Source: Streptomyces griseoviridis (GTDB lineage: Bacteria; Actinomycetota; Actinomycetes; Streptomycetales; Streptomycetaceae). From it: a stretch of DNA of 64,000 nt. The stretch covers positions 4,089,501 through 4,153,500 of the forward strand of contig NZ_CP029078.1 in the NCBI RefSeq assembly GCF_005222485.1, written 5' to 3'. A model generated the notes under the pieces. The model saw nothing but the letters and a program-made list of their open reading frames with translations, did no database searches and had not been told where the DNA came from. This document shows, in pieces, positions 21,697-29,237 of this stretch. How positions within the stretch are numbered: the stretch's first letter is position 1; the number at the start of each line of letters is the position of its first letter. Position numbers and translations under genes: made by a program.

Positions 21697-22605
21697 TCAG
21701 TGGTCGATGCGCGCGCCGGTCCCGCCGACGCGCACGCGCGGGTCGCCCGCCCGGAGGGTGACGGTCAGCTCACCGGGCCGGCCGAGGTCCTCCCCCTGCC
21801 GCAGGGTGAGCACGGCGTCCTCGGCGACGAGCCCCAACTCCCGCGCGTAGGCGCCGAAAGCGGCCGCTGCGGCGCCGGTCGCGGGATCTTCGACGACCCC
21901 GCCGACGGGGAACGGGTCCCGGACGTGGAAGACCGTGCCGGTGCCGGTTCCGGTGTCGTCCCGCCACACCAACTGGACGGTGGTCAGGTCGAGTCGGCGC
22001 ATCAGGGCTTCGAGGCGGGCGAAGTCGTAGTCGAGGTCGGCGAGTCGGGCGCGGGTCGCCGCGCCGAGGACGAGATGCCGGGCCCCCGCGAACGCGACGC
22101 GCGGCGGGAAGGCCGGGTCGAGATCGGCGGCGGGCCAGCGGAGCGCGGCGAGCGCCTCCTCGACGTCGGCGCCGTCGATGTCCTCGACGTAGGGCTCGAC
22201 GCTGGTGAGGGTGGCGCGGAGGGCGCCGCCGTCCTCGGTGACCACGACCGGGACGGTACCGGCGCGCGTCTCGAAGACCAGCTCACCCGGCCCGATCCGC
22301 TCGGCGAGCGCGACGGCGGTGGCGACGGTGGCGTGCCCGCAGAAGGGGACCTCGGCCTTGGGGCTGAAGTACCGGACGCGGAAGGTCCGCGCGTCCCCAC
22401 CCGGGTCGGGCGTGAGGAACGCAGACTCCGAGTACCCCAGCTCGGCGGCGACGGCGAGCATGTCACCGTCACCGAGCCCACGGGCGTCGAGCACGACACC
22501 GGCGGGGTTGCCGCCGCCGGGGGCGCTGGAGAAGGCGGTGTAGCGCAGCACGGCGGGGCGGGGCGGTTCGGTGGTCACGGGGGTGGGAACACGTCCGGTT
22601 CCCAT
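21697..22605 (-). CDS. PhzF-family isomerase/epimerase-like protein
   Basis: The 302-residue PhzF (diaminopimelate-epimerase-fold) protein starts with the family signature YTAFSSAPGGGNPAGVVLDA, has the catalytic-Glu region LGYSESAFLTP, and contains YFSPKAEVPFCGHATVATAVAL and DPATGAAAAAFGAY. These proteins isomerise small molecules; PhzF itself acts in phenazine synthesis, but most homologues, like this isolated one, have no known substrate. The ATG at 22605 has GGGAA upstream; a downstream GTG at 22578 is also possible. Confidence 0.88.
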   Translation of the reverse strand: MGTGRVPTPVTTEPPRPAVLRYTAFSSAPGGGNPAGVVLDARGLGDGDMLAVAAELGYSESAFLTPDPGGDARTFRVRYFSPKAEVPFCGHATVATAVALAERIGPGELVFETRAGTVPVVVTEDGGALRATLTSVEPYVEDIDGADVEEALAALRWPAADLDPAFPPRVAFAGARHLVLGAATRARLADLDYDFARLEALMRRLDLTTVQLVWRDDTGTGTGTVFHVRDPFPVGGVVEDPATGAAAAAFGAYARELGLVAEDAVLTLRQGEDLGRPGELTVTLRAGDPRVRVGGTGARIDH

Positions 22606-22622
22606 CCGTATTCCCGCCCCCG

Positions 22623-22802
22623 TCAGACGGCCCGAAGAAACCGCCGCCAACTCTCGACGGAGAGGGTGAGGAGGGGGCCGTCCGGGTGCTTGCTGTCGCG
22701 GATCGCTGCCCGGCCATCGCCAACCGAGTCGGCGACCTCTACGCAGTTGCCCTCCTGCGAGGAGTGTGACGACTTCCGAAAGTTTTCAACACCTCTGTTC
22801 AT
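22623..22802 (-). CDS. DUF397 protein, partner of the WhiJ-like XRE regulator
   Basis: The 59-residue product is too short for most frame scans. It carries the DUF397 core: FRKSSHSSQEGNCVEVADS followed by AAIRDSKHPDGPLLTLSVESW and a terminal RRFLRAV. The ATG overlaps the upstream XRE stop as ATGA. XRE-DUF397 gene pairs are common in Streptomyces and affect differentiation and antibiotic production in the studied cases (the Scr1/Scr2 pair of S. coelicolor). The DUF397 member probably modulates the XRE partner directly. Confidence 0.9.
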   Translation of the reverse strand: MNRGVENFRKSSHSSQEGNCVEVADSVGDGRAAIRDSKHPDGPLLTLSVESWRRFLRAV

Positions 22803-23668
22803 GATGCCTCCTTCTCGAGGTCGGCCAACACCTTGCGAATGAACCGTGCACTTGCCTCGGGTGACAGTGCCGCCGAACGTAGTTGGTCGTAAGCATTGCT
22901 GAAACGGGAGAGATCTTGGGGCGGCTCGATGATGGAGGTGCCCAGGAGGTTCTCCATGGTGACAGCCTCGACGACTGGCTCGGAGTCGAAACTGAAGGAG
23001 GAGAACGCGTAGGACGAGCCGGCGATTGCACCGGCGCTGAAAGGCAGCACCTGCAAGGTGACGTTCCGTCGCTTCGCCACCTCAAGGATCGCGGACAGCT
23101 GATCCCGATGGACCTCGACACTCATCAGTGGATGAGCGATGACCGCTTCCCACAGGATGGCCGAATAGACCGCATCACCCCTATCGATCTTGGCCTTTCG
23201 TCCCGCGCGGACCATGACCAAGTGCTCCAGCTGTTCTGGGGAAATGTAGTTCGGCCCAGCAGAGATCGTCGCCTCAGCGTAGGCCGGAGTCTGCAAGAGC
23301 CCAGGGACGAGTACCGGCTGCCACTCGCGGATGTACGTCGCGTCGTCCTCCAGCGCGATGTGGTCCAAATAGTCAGGTCGCAGATGTGCCGCGTGCTCCA
23401 ACCACCAGCCCCGGTTCTTGGAGTGCTTGGCCAGCTCCTCCAACTTGGCCCGGACATCCGGGTCCTTGATGCCGTACGCGTCCAACAGCAGCCGCACCTC
23501 GATGACGCGCGCGGTGACATGCCCGGTCTCAAGGCGGCTGATGCGGGCCTGACTTGCCGCGATGATGTCCGCGGCCTCCAACTGATCGAGCTTGGCGGCC
23601 AGTCGGTACGTCCTGAGCGCGGTTCCCAGACGCCTGCTGCGCACGGTCGGTCGTCCTGATGCGGGCAT
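22799..23668 (-). CDS. WhiJ/Scr1-like XRE regulator (HTH_31 + DUF5753)
   Basis: The 289-residue product has an XRE helix-turn-helix at about 13-70 (LGTALRTYRLAAKLDQLEAADIIAASQARISRLETG) and a DUF5753 domain from about 95 to the end (EWQPVLVPGLLQTPAYAEATI; VEVHRDQLSAILEVAKRRNVTLQVLPFSAGA). The gene is visibly lower in GC than the flanking core genes. It is coupled to a DUF397 gene. The divergent region to the ATPase gene (23669-23856) carries two palindromes that are probable operators. Confidence 0.92.
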   Translation of the reverse strand: MPASGRPTVRSRRLGTALRTYRLAAKLDQLEAADIIAASQARISRLETGHVTARVIEVRLLLDAYGIKDPDVRAKLEELAKHSKNRGWWLEHAAHLRPDYLDHIALEDDATYIREWQPVLVPGLLQTPAYAEATISAGPNYISPEQLEHLVMVRAGRKAKIDRGDAVYSAILWEAVIAHPLMSVEVHRDQLSAILEVAKRRNVTLQVLPFSAGAIAGSSYAFSSFSFDSEPVVEAVTMENLLGTSIIEPPQDLSRFSNAYDQLRSAALSPEASARFIRKVLADLEKEAS

Positions 23669-23727
23669 GGGCCCTCCCTTCTCCTGCGGTCACGATGACA
23701 CACAGGCAACGCCCATTGGGGTCGAGT

Positions 23728-23761
23728 CACTCGATCGAGTGGACGAGTGAATGTATTCACT
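23728..23761. promoter_or_regulatory. Two palindromes in the XRE/ATPase divergent promoter
   Basis: CACTCGATCGAGTG (23728-23741) is a perfect 14-bp palindrome. It is followed by AGTGAA-TGTA-TTCACT (23746-23761), a 6-bp inverted repeat with a 4-bp spacer. GTGAAT/ATTCAC half-sites reappear in the 26.8-kb divergent region of the same gene cluster, which suggests one shared regulator. Confidence 0.55.
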
Positions 23762-23856
23762 GAAGGCTATTGCGGGCCGACGGAAAATCGCCCTAGCTTC
23801 ATGGCGGCGCCCACAGCGAGCGCATCTTGACGGCACGTCAGGAGGTACGGCACCCC

Positions 23857-24279
23857 ATGCCCGCAACCGAGACCTTCCGCATCCCCAGACACCGAAGGCA
23901 CGTCCCGACCGCGCGCCACCACGTGCTCAAGGCGCTCGCGGGCTGGGGCGTCTCAGGCGAACTCGTCGACTGTGTCGTCCTGTTGGCCAACGAACTCGTC
24001 ACCAACGCGGTGACCCACTGCCGCGTCACGCACGCCCAGGTCAAGGTCACGCTGACGCTGGAGGGGCGGGACCTGCTGCTGGAGGTCTCGGACCCCGACC
24101 GGGATCGGCTGCCCCTCCCCCACCACTCCACCCCGGACGAGGAAGGCGGCCGCGGCCTCGCCCTCGTCGAGGCGCTGGCCGACGAATGGGGTCACCGGCA
24201 GGACCCGTTCACGAAGTGCGTGTGGGCCAGGTTCCGGCTTCCCGGCTCGGAGGGCGACGATGTTCCGCCGGCCGCGTAG
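23857..24279 (+). CDS. HATPase (RsbW/AbaA-like) regulatory ATP-binding protein
   Basis: A 140-residue GHKL ATPase with N-box ELVTNAVTHC, the G1 region LLLEVSDPDRDRLP, and GGRGLALVEALADEWG. It belongs to the orphan ATPases that accompany XRE/DUF397 pairs in Streptomyces. The ATG at 23857 follows AGGAGG by 11 bases; an in-frame ATG-like start further upstream is possible. The next gene overlaps its end by 20 bases. Confidence 0.88.
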   Translation: MPATETFRIPRHRRHVPTARHHVLKALAGWGVSGELVDCVVLLANELVTNAVTHCRVTHAQVKVTLTLEGRDLLLEVSDPDRDRLPLPHHSTPDEEGGRGLALVEALADEWGHRQDPFTKCVWARFRLPGSEGDDVPPAA

Positions 24280-24520
24280 GACTCGTCCCGAGGACGATCG
24301 CGAACTCGCCCGCGAGGTGCGGATACCGGACCCGTACGTCTGGCGGCTCCCGACTCCCCGCGACGCGCGCTGGATCCGCTGGTCCAAGCGGTGCCGCGCG
24401 GCCGGCCGCTATCTGCCGTTCCCGGGTGAGGAAGCCTGCTGGCAGACACCGGAACGCCCCGACCCACCTCACCGGCAGGCCGGGGACGACGTAGTGCGGC
24501 TGTACGTACTCAGACCGTGA
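24260..24520 (+). CDS. Small basic hypothetical protein downstream of the ATPase
   Basis: The 86-residue product is rich in Arg and Pro and contains VRIPDPYVWRLPTPRDARWIRW and a CW pair near the end. I do not recognise a domain. The ATG has GGAGGG 5 bases upstream and lies inside the ATPase 3' end, so translation is probably coupled to it. Its 3' end overlaps the convergent DUF5753 gene by 11 bases. Similar small proteins often follow such ATPases in Streptomyces; the role is unknown. Confidence 0.6.
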   Translation: MFRRPRRTRPEDDRELAREVRIPDPYVWRLPTPRDARWIRWSKRCRAAGRYLPFPGEEACWQTPERPDPPHRQAGDDVVRLYVLRP

Positions 24521-25124
24521 GACCGCTGCGCGCGCGGACGATGAGCTGCCGGGCGTCATCGCCGTGGACGGCGGACCGCGCGTGCGCGTCCCAGACCTTC
24601 CGATGCAGCGCGACGGCGTCAGCGTCGTCGAGCCAGTGCTCGGCATGCCAGTCCTCGACGACGACGAGACGTTCGTCCACCATCGTGAACGAGCTGCCGA
24701 CCAGCAGTCGCAGTCCGGCGCTGAACGGCACCACCCCGAGGCTGACGGTGTCCAGGTCCAACACCGCGAGGATCCGGTCCAGTTGAGCTGCCATGACCGC
24801 CGGCGGACCGAGCCGGGCGTGCAGCGCGCCCTCCCAGATGAGTTGATGCAACTTCTTACCCGGAAGTCCCAGCCACTCCTGCCGCTTCAGACGCGCGCTC
24901 ACCGCGTCGTTCGTGTCCTTGGGAATGTCCCTCAGCTCACCCAGGCCGTCGAAGACGCATCGCGCGTAGTCGGCGGTCTGGAAGAGGCCGGGGACGATGC
25001 CGGGCTCCCAGGAACGCACCGTGCTCGCGTTGAGCACCAGGGAGTTCCACTCGTCCTGGACCGGGCGGTGCCCTGCGTCCAGTCGCCCCTGCCAAGGACG
25101 CGTCCGTCCGGTATCGGTACTCAT
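24510..25124 (-). CDS. DUF5753 protein lacking the XRE HTH
   Basis: The 204-residue product corresponds to the DUF5753 half of its upstream neighbour: VQDEWNSLVLNASTVRSWEPGIVPGLFQTADYARCVF, then SARLKRQEWLGLPGKKLHQLIWEGAL and LDLDTVSLGVVPFSAGLRLLVGSSF. About 80 N-terminal residues that form the HTH in the neighbour are absent. The frame opens with MSTDTGRTRPWQGRLDAGHR preceded by GAGGAAGG, so it seems a designed or settled short form rather than a random break. It follows the full-length gene by 17 bases. Confidence 0.85.
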   Translation of the reverse strand: MSTDTGRTRPWQGRLDAGHRPVQDEWNSLVLNASTVRSWEPGIVPGLFQTADYARCVFDGLGELRDIPKDTNDAVSARLKRQEWLGLPGKKLHQLIWEGALHARLGPPAVMAAQLDRILAVLDLDTVSLGVVPFSAGLRLLVGSSFTMVDERLVVVEDWHAEHWLDDADAVALHRKVWDAHARSAVHGDDARQLIVRARSGLTV

Positions 25125-25141
25125 GGGCCCACCAGCCTTCC

Positions 25142-25990
25142 TCAGCGGTGCAGACCGCTCCGTGCTCGGGCGATGACTCTCTGTGCGTCGGGACCATACA
25201 CGGCACCGCGAGCGAGCATGGTCCAGATCCGGCCGTACAGGGCGACCGACTCCGCGTCGTCGAGAATGAGTCCGGCGTGCCAGGCCTCGACGGTGACCAG
25301 CCGTTCGTCAAGGATCGAGAAGGCGTGCCCCGGGGTCAGTTCTGTCTCGATATCGAGCGGCACGACCCCGAGCCGCACGGTGTCCATGCCGACCGCGCCC
25401 AGAAGCCGGTCCAACTGCGCCGCCTGGACCTCCGCCGAGCACACCCTGACCCGGAGCGCCGACTCCAGCATGAGGACGTGCAGTTCCTTGCCCGGCCGGT
25501 AGAGCCATTCCTGCCGCTTCATCCGCGCGCGTACCGCGTCGTCGGCGTCCTTCGGGGTGTTCCGGAGGTTCGCCCGGCTTTCGAAGAGGGCGCGCGCGTA
25601 GTCAGGGGTCTGCAACATGCCGTGGACGACACCGGTCTGCCAGGCCCGGATGGTTCGCGTGCCGGAGACGAGAGTGGTGTAGTTCTCCTGCGCCGCGCGG
25701 TGACCGCTGGCCAACTGGCGCCGCCAGGACCGGATATGGCTCTCGAAGCCCTTCAGCCGCGCGCTCAGCTCACCAAACACCTGAGGCTGTCCGGTGGCTT
25801 CGGCCCAGGCGCGGAGGTCGCCGTCGGTGGGGGTCTGCCTACCGTTCTCCAGCTTGCTGATTTTGGACTGGGGCCAGCCGAGCCGTCGGGCCAACTCCGC
25901 GCCGGTGAGCCGGCTCCGAGGACTCTCGTGCCGGAGTTCCCGGAGCCTTCGCCCCAGTTCCTCTCGCGCCCTCTGGTAATCCGTGCTCAC
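25142..25990 (-). CDS. XRE regulator with DUF5753 domain
   Basis: The 282-residue product has an N-terminal XRE HTH at about 10-70 (LGRRLRELRHESPRSRLTGAELARRLGWPQSKISKLENG) and DUF5753 from about 95 (YTTLVSGTRTIRAWQTGVVHGMLQTPDYARALF). It is an obvious paralogue of the HTH-less gene that follows it. The start at 25990 is GTG. It lies 29 bases after the DUF6879 gene in the same orientation, so a three-gene unit DUF6879-XRE-DUF5753 is likely. Confidence 0.92.
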   Translation of the reverse strand: MSTDYQRAREELGRRLRELRHESPRSRLTGAELARRLGWPQSKISKLENGRQTPTDGDLRAWAEATGQPQVFGELSARLKGFESHIRSWRRQLASGHRAAQENYTTLVSGTRTIRAWQTGVVHGMLQTPDYARALFESRANLRNTPKDADDAVRARMKRQEWLYRPGKELHVLMLESALRVRVCSAEVQAAQLDRLLGAVGMDTVRLGVVPLDIETELTPGHAFSILDERLVTVEAWHAGLILDDAESVALYGRIWTMLARGAVYGPDAQRVIARARSGLHR

Positions 25991-26019
25991 CGGTGCCCGT
26001 TCAGTGCTCTACATGTCGT

Positions 26020-26775
26020 TCAGTCGGCGCGCTCCAGCTTCGCCAGGAAGTCCCGCCGCTCGGATGCGTGATGCCAAGCAGCATCCCTGAATCGAGAGCA
26101 GCGCACCACCTCCGACGGTTCGGTGATCAGCTCGACGTGCATGAGGCGGTCGTCGTCGTCGAAGTGCATGAGGGCGACGATCCGGCTGTCGAACAGCCAG
26201 AAGTCCTCGGCGGGGAGCCGAAGCCGCTCGGCATCTGCTCGCCACAGGTTGCGGATGTCCTCACCAGCGGCGATGTTGCGCTTGGCGCTTTCGAGGAGGT
26301 AGCGCTGCCCGACGGTTGGTGGATCATCCACCAGACGCACCCGCTCGATCCTCTTGCCTGCCGCGACCCGGTCGGCGATCGCTCGGAACCAGTCGCTCCC
26401 CTGCGGGTCGTCGTCAAGCGCTCCAGTCTCGACGAACTGCCGCCAACGATCTCCGCGTTCGTCGCTGGCGTACCGGCGCCGGGTCTCCAGCCGCCATGCC
26501 GTGTGCTCGAACTTGTCGAACAACTTGCTGAATTCGTCCCGGCCGATCACTCGCGCTCTGCGCGTCCTGTCCTTCGGCGTCCAGTCCACGAGTAACTCAC
26601 GAGGGACGACCACTGCCACCTCCCCTTCCGAGAGGTGCTGGAGCTGCCCGATCTCATCAGGGCTGGTCAGGGGAGAGCCCTGCACGATCACTTCCCCGGT
26701 GTCCACGTCCTCGTGCACCGCCGGACACTCGTCCTCATCACTGGTCGTCCCGTTGAACCGCAGCCTGCGCGTCAC
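26020..26775 (-). CDS. DUF6879-family protein with an N-terminal extension
   Basis: The 251-residue product's C-terminal part (about 78-251; IGRDEFSKLFDKFEHTAWRLETRRRYASD, LWRADAERLRLPAEDFWLFDSRIVALMHFDDDDRL) matches DUF6879 proteins that accompany XRE genes in Streptomyces. The first 65 residues (LRFNGTTSDEDECPAVHEDVDTGEVIVQG, VAVVVPRELL) look like the small proteins that usually sit just upstream as a separate gene, so this may be a fusion. The start is GTG. Biochemical function is unknown. GC content is lower than that of the surrounding core genes. Confidence 0.8.
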   Translation of the reverse strand: MTRRLRFNGTTSDEDECPAVHEDVDTGEVIVQGSPLTSPDEIGQLQHLSEGEVAVVVPRELLVDWTPKDRTRRARVIGRDEFSKLFDKFEHTAWRLETRRRYASDERGDRWRQFVETGALDDDPQGSDWFRAIADRVAAGKRIERVRLVDDPPTVGQRYLLESAKRNIAAGEDIRNLWRADAERLRLPAEDFWLFDSRIVALMHFDDDDRLMHVELITEPSEVVRCSRFRDAAWHHASERRDFLAKLERAD

Positions 26776-26965
26776 CTGATGACCGCCCTTCCTGGTCGAT
26801 CTGCTGGGTGATCAAAGCTTGATGGCTGCGCTGAGTGAATGTCCACGCATCCAGAGTGACCACACCCGAATAATCGAAAATATTCACGCCCCCAAGCCCC
26901 GCCCCTTCCCTACGGTCGTCCCGGGTCAATCCCCCACCTCCATCGACCGATCCGGAAGGCACCTC

Positions 26966-27190
26966 ATGCAGAACGGCATCGACCTCTACGCCCTCGACAT
27001 CACCTCCGCCTCCTTCGTCCAGGCCTGCGGCGGCCCCTGTACCGAGGGGTGTGTCACCCTCGCCCGGATCGGGGTCGGCGTCTGGGCCCTCGGGGACAGC
27101 AAGCGGCCCGACCTCGAACCCCTCCGCTTCTCCACCGAGGAGCTGGCCGTCGCCGGGATCGACCCGGCGCGGTTCGGGTTGGACGGCTGA
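26966..27190 (+). CDS. DUF397-like small protein
   Basis: The 74-residue product contains DLYALDITSASFVQACGG followed by CTEGCVTLARIG, VWALGDSKRPDLEPLRFS and EELAVAGID. This is the C-containing variant of DUF397 found as a lone gene in WhiJ-like clusters. The ATG has GGAAGG 6 bases upstream; an in-frame upstream start at 26819 has no such site. It is divergent from the DUF6879 unit. Confidence 0.85.
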   Translation: MQNGIDLYALDITSASFVQACGGPCTEGCVTLARIGVGVWALGDSKRPDLEPLRFSTEELAVAGIDPARFGLDG

Positions 27191-27217
27191 GCAGCCCCCT
27201 CACCCGTAGCCGCCCCC

Positions 27218-27691
27218 GTGCACCACCACGCCTACCTCTGGTCAGGACCCAAGTCCCGTTTCGACCACGAGGCGTTGCGGCGGCCCCCGCACTCCGAGCC
27301 GCCGCCGCCCGGTGCCCGGCCCGAACTCCTCCAGCGTTATCGGGAGGTCGCCGCCGGGTTCCCCCTCTCCGATCTGCCTCCGCTCGAACCCGCCTACTGG
27401 CTCGTCAAGCCCGCCGCCCTGGTCCGTGGCACCTGGGCCGAGGCCGACCGTGCCGTCGCCTGGCTCGCGGAGCAACTCCACCTCCACGCGGCGCGGTTGG
27501 CGCACGAGCCGCCGCCCGCCCTCCTCGCCTCCGCCGCCGAGCGGCTCGCCTCCGGAGGTGACGTCTCCCTCGGGTTCTATCTCGAACGCCCCTCCTACCT
27601 CTCCCTCGCCCTCCTCACCTGCTCACCCAACCGCGCCGCCCCGCACCTGACTTGCCCGCTCGCCGGTCACTCCGCCGCCCACCCCACATGA
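27218..27691 (+). CDS. Conserved-looking hypothetical protein
   Basis: The 157-residue product opens MHHHAYLWSGPKSRFDHEALRRP, which has the look of a conserved Streptomyces start, and continues with PGARPELLQRYREVAAGFPLSDLPPLEPAYWLVKPAALVRG. No domain is recognised. The first 110 residues have normal coding character and the last 30 are weaker. Its end overlaps the convergent monooxygenase gene by 25 bases. The GTG start is 27 bases after the DUF397 gene, so the two may be co-transcribed. Confidence 0.6.
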   Translation: MHHHAYLWSGPKSRFDHEALRRPPHSEPPPPGARPELLQRYREVAAGFPLSDLPPLEPAYWLVKPAALVRGTWAEADRAVAWLAEQLHLHAARLAHEPPPALLASAAERLASGGDVSLGFYLERPSYLSLALLTCSPNRAAPHLTCPLAGHSAAHPT

Positions 27692-29172
27692 CCGTCCGGC
27701 CGGATCAGCGCCGTGCGGATCTCGGCCCACGCCCCCTCCCGCTTCGCCAGGCGGAGCGCGTGGCGGCGGGTACCGGCCGGGATCATCCGGTCCTCCCCGG
27801 CGACGGCGGAGCCGCCCGCGCCGCCCATCCCAGCGGCCTCGGCGACCTGAGCCACCTGCGCCACCTCAGCCGCCCCAGCCGCGGCCTCCGTCCCGCCCGT
27901 GAAATCGAGCAGCACGTGGGTGCCCTCCCGTAGCAGGGCGAACAAACTTGTGCCGTCCTCGAAGGGCAGGTCGGGAGCGCGGGTGCCGGTCAGCGGGTGC
28001 GCCGGGGACGCGGGCGGGTAGTGGACGTCGAGCGCCGCCAACTGCTCCGCCAACCCCCTTGCGAACTGCGGCTGTTCGCTCATCGCCGTCGAGAGGTGGT
28101 CCCGCAGCGCCTGGGTCTCCACCGACCAGGCCGCCATCAGCGCGGTCTGCGCCCGGGTGGACGCCAGCAGCCGGGCACCCACCGGGTGGCGCTCCCCGTG
28201 GTAGCTGTCGAGCAGGCCCTCGGACGCCGTCCCGCGCACCGTCGCCGCCAGCTTCCAGCCGAGGTTCGTCGCGTCCTGGAAGCCGACGTTGAGGCCCACC
28301 CCGCCGGTCGGGAAGTGCATGTGCGCCGCGTCGCCCGCGAGCAGCACCCGGCCCTTCCGGTAGACCTCGGCCTGCCGGGTCGCGTTGCCGAAGCGGGAGA
28401 TCCAGTACGGGTCATGGATGCCGAAGTCGGTGCCGAAGACCCGCACCACCCTCGACCTCATCTCCTCCAACGTCAACTCACCCGGATACGCCGAGACTTG
28501 GTCCTCCGGTGCCAGGCCGACGAAGCGGGTCAGACCGCCCGGCATCGGCACCGCCATCACCCCGCCCTCCGCGCCGAACCGGCTCACCGCGCCCCCGGCC
28601 GACGACAGGTCGGCCACCACGTCACCGAGCCACCCCCACAGGCTCGCGTCCGTGCCGGGGAAGTCGATGCCCGCCGCCGCCCTGACCGCACTGCGGGTGC
28701 CGTCGCACCCCACCACGTACCGGGCCTCGACGACGTGGTCACCGGCCGGGCCCGCCACCTCCACGCGGACCGCGTCGGGCCCCTGCGTCAGGCCCGTCAC
28801 CCGGTGGCCGCGCAGAATCCGCGCGCCCCGGGACCGCGCGTGCGCCTCAAGGAGTTCCTCCGTGCGGGCCTGCGGCAGGAACAGCGTGAAGGGGTAGGGC
28901 GTGTCGAGGCTCCGGAAGTCGAGGCGGCTGTCCAGCGCCCCGAAGTGGCCGGTGGGCAGCGGGAATCCGGCGCCGACGAACGCGTCCGCGAGGCCGCGCA
29001 TCCCCAGGATCTCGACCGTCCGCGGGTGGACGGTGAGCGCCTTGGAGTACGGGTCGCGCTCGCCCCTCGCCTCCAGAACGGTCACCGGCACGCCCTGGAG
29101 CCGCAGCTCCGCCGCCAGCCACAGGCCCGTGGGCCCCGCCCCCACGATGACGATCTCTTCCGTCGCGTCCAT
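27667..29172 (-). CDS. FAD-dependent aromatic-type monooxygenase (class A)
   Basis: A single-component flavoprotein hydroxylase of 501 residues. The Rossmann loop is VGAGPTGL (about 10-17), the DG motif is VVGCDGTRSAVR, and the GD motif is GRVLLAGDAAHMHFPTGGVGLNVG near residue 280. The C-terminal thioredoxin-like tail is interrupted by an Ala-Glu-Val-rich stretch (AAGAAEVAQVAQVAEAAG). It resembles rifampicin- and polyketide-hydroxylating enzymes (Rox, PgaE types), so drug inactivation or aromatic catabolism are both possible. It is divergent from a TetR gene with paired operators, so it is likely induced by its substrate. Confidence 0.9.
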   Translation of the reverse strand: MDATEEIVIVGAGPTGLWLAAELRLQGVPVTVLEARGERDPYSKALTVHPRTVEILGMRGLADAFVGAGFPLPTGHFGALDSRLDFRSLDTPYPFTLFLPQARTEELLEAHARSRGARILRGHRVTGLTQGPDAVRVEVAGPAGDHVVEARYVVGCDGTRSAVRAAAGIDFPGTDASLWGWLGDVVADLSSAGGAVSRFGAEGGVMAVPMPGGLTRFVGLAPEDQVSAYPGELTLEEMRSRVVRVFGTDFGIHDPYWISRFGNATRQAEVYRKGRVLLAGDAAHMHFPTGGVGLNVGFQDATNLGWKLAATVRGTASEGLLDSYHGERHPVGARLLASTRAQTALMAAWSVETQALRDHLSTAMSEQPQFARGLAEQLAALDVHYPPASPAHPLTGTRAPDLPFEDGTSLFALLREGTHVLLDFTGGTEAAAGAAEVAQVAQVAEAAGMGGAGGSAVAGEDRMIPAGTRRHALRLAKREGAWAEIRTALIRPDGHVGWAAE

Positions 29173-29189
29173 CACACACTCACCCTTTC

Positions 29190-29237
29190 TTGGTCGCTGA
29201 CCAATTACCCGAGCCAGTAAAATAGGTCAATGACCAA
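29190..29237. promoter_or_regulatory. Paired TetR operators between monooxygenase and tetR genes
   Basis: TTGGTC-GCT-GACCAA (29190-29204) and TAGGTC-AAT-GACCAA (29223-29237) share half-sites and spacer length. Their centres are 33 bp apart, about three helical turns. The second covers the tetR start codon, and a TAAAAT -10-like box lies between them at 29218. Together they could silence both divergent genes. Confidence 0.75.
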
